64,000 nt of DNA from JAXLYE01 sp046351595 (GTDB taxonomy: Bacteria; Myxococcota_A; Polyangia; Palsa-1104; JAEUJZ01). The DNA lies in assembly GCA_046351595.1 (NCBI GenBank), contig JAXLYE010000001.1, positions 1,922,001-1,986,000 of the forward strand, given 5' to 3'. Positions 8,528-16,047 of the stretch are shown one piece after another. The translations under genes were made by a program, and so were the position numbers. Below the pieces are notes generated by a model. That model ran no database searches. It was not told the origin of the DNA and saw only the letters and a list, made by a program, of their open reading frames with translations. Positions within the stretch are counted from its first letter, which is position 1. Each line of letters starts with the position of its first letter.

Positions 8528-9316
8528 ATGATTGTGCAGCCTGGCTCCCGTGCTCCCGTGCTGATCGCTCGTGCGAAGGCCGCCTGCGGCCTGATCGCAG
8601 GCGCGGCGGGCTGGCTGGCGTGCTGTCTGGCTGGCTGTCTCTCAGGTTGCTCTGGCGTCGAGGGCGACGTGCTGTCGCTGCGGCAGCTGCCGGACCTTGC
8701 ACCGGCCGCGGATCTCAGCGCGCCGGCTGCCGATCTGCCGCCGCGCTGCTCGACGCAGGCGCTGAGCGCGCGCATGTGCACGGACCTGGGGACGTGGAAG
8801 CTCAAGGCCGAGGACACCTGCCGCGCGCTCGGCGGGCTGCTGCTCGGCCGCTTCACCCTGGACGCGGTGTGCGGCTTCGGACCGATGGGACCGAGCGGCG
8901 CGCTCGGCGTCCACTTCGAGTGCTGCAGGCCGCTGCCGCCGCCGCCGCCGCTGATGTGCAGCGGCCGCGTGCAGGGCGATCTGACGAGCTGCAAGGACGC
9001 GGTCACCTGGCAGCAGAGCGCCGCCATCGACTGCACCAGCCGCGGCGAGCGCGTCGAGGCGCTGACGCTGGTCGACGAGTGCGCGGTGCAGCGCTACCGC
9101 TACGTGCGCTACCAGTGCTGCACGCCGCCGCCCGAGGCGCGACCCCGGCTCGGCTCCGGGCCCGCGGCGCAGCCGGGCCTCCCGTCAGACCCGCCTGCCG
9201 AGATCTCCGAGAGCCCCTTGCGCCCCGTGCAAAAAGGGGATGACCGGCGCGCGCTGCCGCCGGCACCGGGCTCGCCGACTCCGACCATGAACCCGGCCCA
9301 CGTCGGGCCGCTGTGA
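8528..9316 (+). CDS. Lipoprotein with two Cys-rich repeats (same repeat family as next gene)
   Basis: 262 residues from ATG 8528; an in-frame TTG 21 nt upstream is less likely. The signal peptide ends in the lipobox 'LSGC' (residue 41). Two repeats follow, each with six Cys in the order C-x(about 10)-C-x-D-x3-W-x(about 9)-C-x(about 16)-C-...-(E/Q)CC. They are joined by a six-Pro linker and start at 'PPRCSTQAL' and 'LMCSGRVQG'. A charged/Pro-rich C-terminal tail (about 70 residues) follows the second repeat. The repeat is the same unit found eight times in the next gene, whose start is 10 nt after this stop, so the pair is an operon. No known domain family is recognised. Confidence 0.72.
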   Translation: MIVQPGSRAPVLIARAKAACGLIAGAAGWLACCLAGCLSGCSGVEGDVLSLRQLPDLAPAADLSAPAADLPPRCSTQALSARMCTDLGTWKLKAEDTCRALGGLLLGRFTLDAVCGFGPMGPSGALGVHFECCRPLPPPPPLMCSGRVQGDLTSCKDAVTWQQSAAIDCTSRGERVEALTLVDECAVQRYRYVRYQCCTPPPEARPRLGSGPAAQPGLPSDPPAEISESPLRPVQKGDDRRALPPAPGSPTPTMNPAHVGPL

Positions 9317-9326
9317 TGGAGGGACC

Positions 9327-11138
9327 ATGAGACGAACTGAGCAAAACGTAGGGACCGCTCGATGTCGCGGCACGCTGCCCGCGGCCTGCCTGAGCTTCCT
9401 GGGGAGCCTCCTGCTCCTCGGTGGCTGCGGCGCCTTCGAGGTCAACGAGGCGACCGGCCCGCTCGGCGGCGGCCGCGGCGACGATCCGACCGCGGATCTC
9501 GCCTGCGTCGTCGAGAAGCAGGGCGGCGCGACCAGCTGCAAGGACGAGGCGACGTGGAAGAGCTACGCCTCCATGTTCTGCGCGTCCAAGGGCCTGATGG
9601 TCACCAAGGTGACGTTCAGCACCCCGTGCGGCATGAGCCAGTTCCGCGAGGCCACCTACGAGTGCTGTCCGTCGATGCCGCCGCCGCCGCCGCCGCCCCC
9701 GACCGGGATGTGCACCGCGGCCACCGTCGGCAACCCCGGCGCCTGCAGCGACGACGCGTCGCTCAAGCGCAAGGCCGAGGAGCTCTGCAAGTCCAAGGGC
9801 CTGACCGTCGCCAAGTTCACCCTCGGCACCGCCTGCATGGGCGGGCACGTCGACGCCAAGGTCGAGTGCTGCGTCGCCACGCCGCCGCCGCCGCCGCGCA
9901 TGTGTACCTGGGACGCGGTGCCCGGCACCGGCGTCTGCCGCACCCCGGACGCGTGGAAGATGGCCGCCACCGCGTTCTGCGCCTCGAAGAAGGCGGCGCT
10001 GCAGGACCTCAAGTTCGACAAGGCGTGCGCCATGGGCGGCTTCACCTCGGCCAGCGCCGAGTGCTGCACCGACCCGACGACGCCGCCGCCCCCGCCGCCG
10101 CCGCCCCCGGGCATGTGCATCTCCGAGGAGCTGCGCAGCCCCATGGCCGGCTGCACCGACGACGCCACCTGGAAGAAGCTGGGCGAGACGTTCTGCGCGA
10201 CCAAGGGCCTGTCGTTCTCGAAGCTCGGCTTCGGCGCCGCCTGCATGGGCGGCCACACCGCGGCCAAGGTCGAGTGCTGCGGCCCCACCACGCCGCCGCC
10301 TCCTCCTCCGCCTCCGCCGATGTGCATCACGGAGAACGCCGCCAGCATGACCTGCAAGGCGCCCGACGCGTGGAAGCGCGACGGCGAGGCCTACTGCCAC
10401 GGCAAGGGCATGGTGCTCAGCGACGTGAAGCTCGGCACCGCCTGCATGGGCGGGTACACCACCGCGACGTACGTCTGCTGCGGCCCCACCACGCCGCCGC
10501 CGCCGCCGCCGCCGGGCATGTGCAGCTGGGAGGAGCTCAAGGGCGGCGCCGCCACCTGCCAGTCCGCGGACGCCTGGAAGATGACCGGCATCGCCACGTG
10601 CTCGGCCAAGCGCCAGACCCTGCACGACCTGACCCTGGGCCGCGCCTGCACCCTCGCCGACGGCCGCCCCGGCGCGAGCAGCGCCAAGGCCGAGTGCTGC
10701 GGCACCGTCACGCCGCCGCCGCCTCCTCCTCCGCCTCCGGTGATGTGCGTGGCCGACACGGTGCGCGCCATGAGCTGCACCGCGCCGGATCAGTGGACGC
10801 GCCAGGGCGACGCCTACTGCGCGGCGAAGCGCATGGTGCTGCGCGGCATCAGCCTCTCGAACCGCTGCGCCACCGGCTTCCTCGAGGGCAAGTTCGAGTG
10901 CTGCCCGGGCGCCACGCCGCCGCCGCCGCCGCCTCCTCCTCCTCCTCCTCCTCCTCCTCCGCCCAAGTGCGTTGACGCGACGATCGGCGACGGCATGAAG
11001 TGCATCGACGAGCGCTCGCTGCGCTCGGAGGCCGAGCGCACCTGCGCCGCCCGCGGCCTCAAGCTCGGCGCCTTCTCGGCGTACGACGCCTGCGCCATGG
11101 GCACCTGGAAGCACGCCAAGTTCAGCTGCTGCGGGTAA
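9327..11138 (+). CDS. Lipoprotein with eight Cys-rich repeats joined by polyproline linkers
   Basis: 603 residues, with GGAGGGA at 9318-9324 as Shine-Dalgarno. The lipobox 'LLGGC' puts lipidated Cys near residue 34. From about residue 59 to the end there are eight repeats of 50-60 residues. Each has six Cys in fixed order: C1-x(8-11)-C2-x(2)-[DE/PD]-x(3)-W-K-x(8)-C3-x(3)-[KG]-x-L-x(8)-C4-x(8-13)-[EVS]-C5-C6. They start at 'CVVEK', 'CTAAT', 'CTWDA', 'CISEE', 'CITEN', 'CSWEE', 'CVADT' and 'CVDAT'. Adjacent repeats are separated by runs of 5-16 prolines, a layout of rigid rods carrying small disulphide-bonded modules on the cell surface. I do not recognise the module. A binding or structural surface role is inferred. 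It sits in an operon with the two-repeat paralog upstream. Confidence 0.78.
   Translation: MRRTEQNVGTARCRGTLPAACLSFLGSLLLLGGCGAFEVNEATGPLGGGRGDDPTADLACVVEKQGGATSCKDEATWKSYASMFCASKGLMVTKVTFSTPCGMSQFREATYECCPSMPPPPPPPPTGMCTAATVGNPGACSDDASLKRKAEELCKSKGLTVAKFTLGTACMGGHVDAKVECCVATPPPPPRMCTWDAVPGTGVCRTPDAWKMAATAFCASKKAALQDLKFDKACAMGGFTSASAECCTDPTTPPPPPPPPPGMCISEELRSPMAGCTDDATWKKLGETFCATKGLSFSKLGFGAACMGGHTAAKVECCGPTTPPPPPPPPPMCITENAASMTCKAPDAWKRDGEAYCHGKGMVLSDVKLGTACMGGYTTATYVCCGPTTPPPPPPPGMCSWEELKGGAATCQSADAWKMTGIATCSAKRQTLHDLTLGRACTLADGRPGASSAKAECCGTVTPPPPPPPPPVMCVADTVRAMSCTAPDQWTRQGDAYCAAKRMVLRGISLSNRCATGFLEGKFECCPGATPPPPPPPPPPPPPPPPKCVDATIGDGMKCIDERSLRSEAERTCAARGLKLGAFSAYDACAMGTWKHAKFSCCG
10917..10964 (+). 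repeat. CCG/CCT microsatellite encoding 16 prolines
   Basis: A pure run of (CCG)n then (CCT)n codons encodes the longest proline linker in the Cys-repeat protein. Shorter runs of the same type lie near 9680, 9886, 10082, 10299, 10497 and 10718. Because the unit is one codon, slippage would change linker length without breaking the frame. Confidence 0.85.
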
Positions 11139-11348
11139 CGCAGCCCCTGCTTCTGGAGCGCCACTCGGCCAGGCCGGATTCCGGATCCCGTCCGGAATCC
11201 GGCCGGCGCTCCACCTCTCCCCGCCCCCTCCCCTCTGTAATTCCTCGACGGAGAATCCGCCGTGACCGGGTCCGGCACGGCGGCTGCTTTGGGCTCTCGC
11301 ATCCCGCGCCCTGCCCCGCAGCGGCGCCCACCAGCGAGGCCCGTCGAC

Positions 11349-11771
11349 ATGAACACACCGAGCTTTCTGACCGAGCCCACCCCGGCCCTTTCCCTGGATC
11401 TGCCGCCGTCCGCGCCGCGCCGCCGCTCGCGCAGCGGTGACGACGAGCCGCGCCGCCGCGACGAGCGCCCGGCCGCCGCACCACCCGCGCCCGAGAGCCT
11501 CGATGTGCCGCGCGCGCCCGCGGCGTCCGACGACGGCCACCGCAGCACCTGGCGCGCCGTCTACACCATCGTCGAGCGCGGCAGCCGGCGCCTGTGGCTG
11601 CGCATCGGCACCGCGTTCATCAACCGCGATCAGTCGCTGAACGTGCGGCTCGATGCGATGCCGGTGAACGGCCAGCTCCACATCCGCGAGGCGCCGCCGC
11701 CCGGTGCCTTCGCCGACCGCGAGCCCGCGCGCGACGGGCGGCCCGAGCCGTCGACGCACGCCAGCGGCTAG
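11349..11771 (+). CDS. Hypothetical protein with one conserved-looking beta domain
   Basis: 140 residues from ATG 11349; the upstream open frame is not protein-like. Residues 1-65 are disordered (Arg/Pro/Asp-rich). Residues about 66-115 form a compact domain: 'WRAVYTIVERG' - 'RLWLRIGTAFINRDQSLNVRLDAMPVNGQLHIRE'. This strand-turn pattern (a 'xWxRIGxAFxNxDGSxNVxLDAxPxNGxLxIR' motif) recurs in small uncharacterised proteins of proteobacteria, often as a stand-alone domain. It has no signal peptide, so it is cytoplasmic. Function is unknown. The tail after the domain is again low-complexity. Confidence 0.62.
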   Translation: MNTPSFLTEPTPALSLDLPPSAPRRRSRSGDDEPRRRDERPAAAPPAPESLDVPRAPAASDDGHRSTWRAVYTIVERGSRRLWLRIGTAFINRDQSLNVRLDAMPVNGQLHIREAPPPGAFADREPARDGRPEPSTHASG

Positions 11772-11915
11772 CGGCGGCGCGACGAAGTCCGACCGCAACA
11801 GAGTCCGAAAGCAGCGCGCGGCGCCTCGTCCAGCCCGAGGCAGCCCTGCACGCAGGGCGCCGCACCGCTTTGTGCCTGGCTGGAGTGACCCCACGAGAAA
11901 GAAGGAGAAGACACC

Positions 11916-12290
11916 ATGCGCAAGATCATCTGGGCCGCGGCCCTCTCGGCCCTCACGCTGCTCGGCAGCGGCGCCGCCCACGCCGAAGGCAAGTCGCCGG
12001 CCCGGCCCGCCGCCACCGCCACTGCTGTCGATGCACCCGCGAGCGGCGGCGTCGTCAACATCAGCGACGCTGCGCCCGAGCAGCTCGAGCTCCTGCCCGG
12101 CGTCGGCCCGAGCCGCGCCCAGGCGATCGTCGTCTACCGCAAGACGCACCCGTTCAAGCGCCTCGAGGACCTGCAGCGCATCAAGGGCATCGGCAAGAAG
12201 ACCTTCGCGCGCCTGCGGCCGCTCATCACGCTCAGCGGGCCGACGACGCTCAGCCAGCGCCCGCACGCCGAGCGGCTGGCGCAGCAGTAG
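11916..12290 (+). CDS. Exported ComEA-like helix-hairpin-helix protein
   Basis: 124 residues, with a clear AAGGAG at 11902-11907. A Sec signal peptide (1-23, 'GAAHAE') is followed by a short Ala/Pro linker and a single ComEA-type HhH domain: 'VNISDAAPEQLELLPGVGPSRAQAIVVYRK', 'PFKRLEDLQRIKGIGKKTFARLRPLI'. The two hairpins 'LPGVG' and 'IKGIG' are the sugar-phosphate-backbone-binding loops of the family. ComEA binds double-stranded DNA at the cell surface or periplasm during natural transformation; stand-alone secreted HhH proteins of this size may do that or another DNA-binding job. No other competence gene lies in the window. Confidence 0.83.
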   Translation: MRKIIWAAALSALTLLGSGAAHAEGKSPARPAATATAVDAPASGGVVNISDAAPEQLELLPGVGPSRAQAIVVYRKTHPFKRLEDLQRIKGIGKKTFARLRPLITLSGPTTLSQRPHAERLAQQ

Positions 12291-12413
12291 CCGGCGCTCG
12301 CACCGCACGGTCGGCTGCCGTGACACGGCGCTCTGTCCGGTGACCCGGCGCCGCGTGCGCGCAACGGACGCGATGAGGATGGCGGCTGACGAGGGCTTGG
12401 GAGGGGCCCTGCG

Positions 12414-12497
12414 TCAGCGGCTGCGCCCGTCGTAGTAGGTCAGCGCCAGCGTCGACGGATCGACACCCTCAAGGCAGCGGACGTTGACCGCGGACAT
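12414..12497 (-). pseudogene. Probable 3' remnant of a GFA-family (glutathione-dependent formaldehyde-activating-like) gene
   Basis: The last 27 codons before the TGA at 12414-12416 read 'MSAVNVRCLEGVDPSTLALT' and then 'YYDGRSR'. This closely matches the usual C-terminus of GFA/CENP-V-domain proteins ('VNVRCLDGVDxxxLxVTxxDGRxx'). The frame stays open further upstream to about 12920, but the translation there is Arg/Ala-rich and lacks the Cys-rich zinc-binding GFA core, so only the tail survives. Recognition is from memory of the family pattern. Confidence 0.5.
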
Positions 12498-12934
12498 CGC
12501 CTTCCGTTTCATCGGTTGCAGTGCGCGATGCGGGAGGCAGAGGGGCTCGCCGCGAGCGCACCATAGGACGAAGGCGCGGCCTGCCAAGGGCCTTTCCTCG
12601 ACGGTAGCGGGCGCTTGCACGGGGCTCGGTTCCGCGGCCGATCCGCTGGGGAGCGAGAGGGTTAAGGAGGGCGGGCTCCTGCATCCGCCCGGGAGGTCGA
12701 AATATTTGGCGCGGTCTGTAAGGAGTTCGCGCGCGTTGTCCCAAGGCAAGCGAGACCGGGCGGCTACACCCGGTACGCAGCGCGCGACCGGGGCGGAGGG
12801 GGCCAGCCCCGGTCCACGCGAGGTGCACAGGCGCGTGCACCGGCTCGAGCACGTGCGCGGTCTGCGCGCCGGCCGGCCGGTGTCTGCGAGCGCTGCGCCC
12901 GCGCGCATTTTCCGCCTCACAGGGAGGGTCTGCT
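12498..12934. other. Intergenic stretch, no gene recognised
   Basis: About 440 bp between the GFA remnant and the vWA gene. Translations in all frames are low-complexity and lack recognisable domains. The only AT-rich island is GAAATATTTGG near 12699-12709. The last 15 bp hold GGGAGGG (12921-12927), the Shine-Dalgarno of the vWA gene. Confidence 0.5.
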
Positions 12935-14761
12935 ATGTCCAGGCTGCAGGGTGGTTCTCTGGGAGCTCGTTCTGATCGTCCTGATCATTTTGGTCGGCCT
13001 GATCGCTCCGTCTCCTCACTCCTCTTGGCGCCGCGGTCCGCGGCAGCAGCGTCGGCGGCTTGGTCCCGCCAGCAGCGTGCGCGGGCGCTGACGCTGGCCC
13101 TTGGCGGCACGCTCTGTGCGGCCCTGTCCGGGTGCTCCAGCCCGCAGTATGGGAACCCGTGCGTGATCCCGGACAACGCCAGCGAGACCGAGCGCGCCGA
13201 GGCGCTCGCGCGCTGCCGCGGCTCGATCACCGATCACTACTGGCCGCAGGGAGCGCGCAAGGAGGTCGACATCCTGTTCGTGATCGACAACTCCCCCTCG
13301 ATGTCGCCGAAGCAGCAGGCGCTGTCCGCGCAGATCCCCAACTTCATCCGCGGCATCGAGAGCCTCAACGTCAACTACCACGTCGGCATCGTCACCACGG
13401 ATGTCGGCAGCACGACCTCGCCGTCGAGCCCGTGGAGCGGCAGCGTCGGCTCGTGCAACACCTTCGCCGGCGACGACGGCAGGCTGCAGGCGGTGCCGTG
13501 CACCGATCGGCAGGATCTGACGGCGCAGGCCAAGAACGCCTGCGCCACGCTCTGTCCGGATCCGCGCTTCGTGCCGAACAGCGGCCAGCGCTTCATCTCG
13601 AAGCTCGACGGCGTCACCAACGTGCCAAAGAGCCTGGAGCTCGACGCCAAGACCGGGCAGATGGTGGACCAGGGTCCGGCGCGGGCGTTCCAGTGCATGG
13701 CGCTGGTCGGCGACGCCGGCTGCGGCATCGAGGCGCCGCTCGAGGCGGCCATGCGCGCGCTCGATGGCCACTCGCTCGAGAACAAGGACTTCCTCCGCAA
13801 GAACTCGCTGCTCGCGGTCATCTTCATCACCGATGAAGACGACTGCTCGGTGCAGCTGGCGCGGCGCAACGAGAACGCTCCGTTCACGCGCAGCTGCGAT
13901 CCGACGATGCCCGACTCGTACGACTGTTACGGCATCGACTTCCGCTGCCTGGCGCGCAGCACGCAGTGCGATCAGACGCTGCTCACCACGGGGCCGAAGT
14001 CAAACTGCAAGGAGCGACCGGGCAGCTACCTCGAGCCCGTCGACAAGTACTACAAGTTCCTGAGCGCGGTGCGCCCCGGCGAGGACAAGCTGGTGGTCAG
14101 CGGCATCTGGACCAAGCCGTCGCTGCTCGCGGGCGGCAAGCTGGTCGTGTCCGGCGACGCCAACTCGACACCGAGCCTGAACCGCGCGCCCGGCGTCGAG
14201 GCCTCGTGCGCCTACAGCAAGGACCAGCAGGTGTTCGGGCAGGCGCAGCACCGGCTGTCGAAGTTCGCCTCGATGTTCGGGACCACGACCGTAAACGGCA
14301 AGACCGAGCCCGCGGTCCCCGAGCTCAGCATCTGCGACATCGACACGTACGACCAGGCACTCGCGAAGATCCGCGACGCCATCGCCATGCGGCTGATGCC
14401 CTGGTGCCTGGGCGCGGTGCCCAAGACCTCGCCCACCGGCCAGGCCCTCTGCCTGGTCGGCGACGTCGACGAGAGCACGCCGAACGCGACGCCCGACGTG
14501 CTGTTCCCGAGCTGCTCCGCGACCTGCTGCAGCGGCTGGGCCGCGGCGCACGAGCCGCTCGCCAAGGACCCCGGCATCCAGGCCGCCTGCGCGGGCGAGA
14601 CCACCGAGGCCTGCTACTGCGCGGTCACGAGCACCGTCGGAACCTGCGGCTCGAACAAGGACGGTGTCGTGGTGCCGCCGGTGGTCGGCGGGGTGTGGCG
14701 CCGCGGCGGGACCGAGCCGCCCGCGGGCAAGGTCGCCTCGTTCCGCTGCGCCTCGCAGTGA
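12935..14761 (+). CDS. vWA-domain lipoprotein
   Basis: 608 residues. The N-terminus is long: about 45 residues precede a hydrophobic core and the lipobox 'LSGC' (about residue 67). A von Willebrand factor A domain begins at 'VDILFVIDNSPSM' (about 110-122), which contains the MIDAS motif DxSxS as D-N-S-P-S; later 'LLAVIFITDEDDC' is the central strand with the acidic metal-site residues. Many Cys (about 25) suggest a disulphide-stabilised extracellular protein, including a Cys-rich C-terminus ('SCSATCCSGW', 'CACAGETTEACYC'-like spacing). This architecture is common among myxobacterial surface lipoproteins; the ligand is unknown. Confidence 0.82.
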   Translation: MSRLQGGSLGARSDRPDHFGRPDRSVSSLLLAPRSAAAASAAWSRQQRARALTLALGGTLCAALSGCSSPQYGNPCVIPDNASETERAEALARCRGSITDHYWPQGARKEVDILFVIDNSPSMSPKQQALSAQIPNFIRGIESLNVNYHVGIVTTDVGSTTSPSSPWSGSVGSCNTFAGDDGRLQAVPCTDRQDLTAQAKNACATLCPDPRFVPNSGQRFISKLDGVTNVPKSLELDAKTGQMVDQGPARAFQCMALVGDAGCGIEAPLEAAMRALDGHSLENKDFLRKNSLLAVIFITDEDDCSVQLARRNENAPFTRSCDPTMPDSYDCYGIDFRCLARSTQCDQTLLTTGPKSNCKERPGSYLEPVDKYYKFLSAVRPGEDKLVVSGIWTKPSLLAGGKLVVSGDANSTPSLNRAPGVEASCAYSKDQQVFGQAQHRLSKFASMFGTTTVNGKTEPAVPELSICDIDTYDQALAKIRDAIAMRLMPWCLGAVPKTSPTGQALCLVGDVDESTPNATPDVLFPSCSATCCSGWAAAHEPLAKDPGIQAACAGETTEACYCAVTSTVGTCGSNKDGVVVPPVVGGVWRRGGTEPPAGKVASFRCASQ

Positions 14762-14994
14762 GCCGCTCGCGGCCCGTCTCGCAGCGTGTCGCGGGCGCGG
14801 CGTCACTGGCGCCGAGCTCCACTGGCGCCGAGCTTCACAGCGCCGTGCGGCTGGCCGGATCCGCGATGCCCGACGCCGCGCGGCCCGCGCGAGCGGGTTG
14901 ATTCCCTTTCGGAGACTTGGTACAGGCGGCCTTGCGCCCGACGTCTGCACCCTGCACGGGCACCACCCTTCGCCTGACCACACAAGAGGTCTCC

Positions 14995-15993
14995 ATGACA
15001 ACCCAGCGCTCCCTGCTCCGCTCCCCGCTCACTTCCCTCATCGCCGCGGCCCTCGTCTCGCTGACCGGCGCGTGCGGTGACCCCGCGCAGCAGCCCGTCG
15101 ACGAATCGCTGGTCGGCGGGTCGACCGAGGCCCTGGTCCGCGGCGCCGACGGGACCTGGAGCTGGCCCGGGCTGACCATCACGCGCCCGGTGGTGAACCG
15201 CTTCTGGGGCAGCGCCGCCAACGACGTGTGGGGCGTCGGCAACGGCTCGATCACCGTGCACTGGGACGGCACCACCTGGCGCAAGTTCCCAAACCCCGGC
15301 AAGACCACGCTGCGCGCGGTCTGGGGCACCGCCGCGAACAACGTCTACGCCGTCGGAGACGACAGCACGATCATGCGCTGGAACGGCACCGCGTGGTCGA
15401 TGATGACCGGCGGCGCGATCCCGACCGCGGTGGACCTGAACGACGTGTACGCCCTCTCGAGCACCGACGTCTGGGTCGTCGGCGACGACGGCGTCATCCT
15501 GCGCTACAACGGCACGGCCTGGTCCGGGCTGACCCCGCCGGCGCTCAACAACCTGATCACGGTCTGGGGTCCCAGCGCCAGCACGGTCTGGATCGGCGGC
15601 GACCTGGGCATGCTGCTGCGCTGGAACGGCACCGCGCTCAGCGAGGTCTCGACCGGCTCGACCGACGCCACGATGCGCATCCGCGGCACCAGCTCGGGCA
15701 AGGCGTGGATGATCAACAGCGGCAACGAGCTGACGGCCTGGGACGGCACGAAGTGGTCGTCTACGCCGGTGAGCTACGGCCACGATCTGTGGGTCGGCAG
15801 CGACACCAACATCTGGACGATCGCGAGCCCGTACACGAACACCTATAACGGCATGACGTGGACGCAGAAGTACGCGGTGAGCGAGTCGCTGTCGATCTGG
15901 ATGACCGGCGCTACGGACGGCTGGATCGGCGACAGGTACGGGAACCTCTACCGCTACGTCGGCGGCACGAACCCCTGGTCGCGGCGCTGGTAG
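14995..15993 (+). CDS. Seven-bladed beta-propeller lipoprotein
   Basis: 332 residues from ATG 14995, with AAGAGGT at 14984-14990. Lipobox 'LTGAC' puts the lipidated Cys at about residue 24. The mature protein is seven repeats of about 40 residues with the pattern W-G-x4-[DN]-V-[WY]-x-V-G-x2-[GS]-x-I-x-x-[WY]-[DN]-G-T-x-W, for example 'NDVWGVGNGSITVHWDGTTW', 'NVYAVGDDSTIMRWNGTAW' and 'DVWVVGDDGVILRYNGTAW'. The last two blades are degenerate. Seven blades would close a complete propeller. Repeats of this type abound in myxobacterial exported proteins; no enzymatic residues stand out. Confidence 0.8.
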   Translation: MTTQRSLLRSPLTSLIAAALVSLTGACGDPAQQPVDESLVGGSTEALVRGADGTWSWPGLTITRPVVNRFWGSAANDVWGVGNGSITVHWDGTTWRKFPNPGKTTLRAVWGTAANNVYAVGDDSTIMRWNGTAWSMMTGGAIPTAVDLNDVYALSSTDVWVVGDDGVILRYNGTAWSGLTPPALNNLITVWGPSASTVWIGGDLGMLLRWNGTALSEVSTGSTDATMRIRGTSSGKAWMINSGNELTAWDGTKWSSTPVSYGHDLWVGSDTNIWTIASPYTNTYNGMTWTQKYAVSESLSIWMTGATDGWIGDRYGNLYRYVGGTNPWSRRW

Positions 15994-16047
15994 GCACAGG
16001 CGCTCCGAGCCCGGGCCCAGCAGAGGACCGCGCCCGGCTCGGAGGGG

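Noticed and set aside
9003..12326. 1107-codon open frame on the minus strand across the Cys-repeat genes
   Set aside because: It is an antisense shadow produced by GC-rich codons. The plus strand carries signal peptides, Shine-Dalgarno sites and conserved Cys repeats, while this frame is Arg/Ala/Gly-rich without domains.
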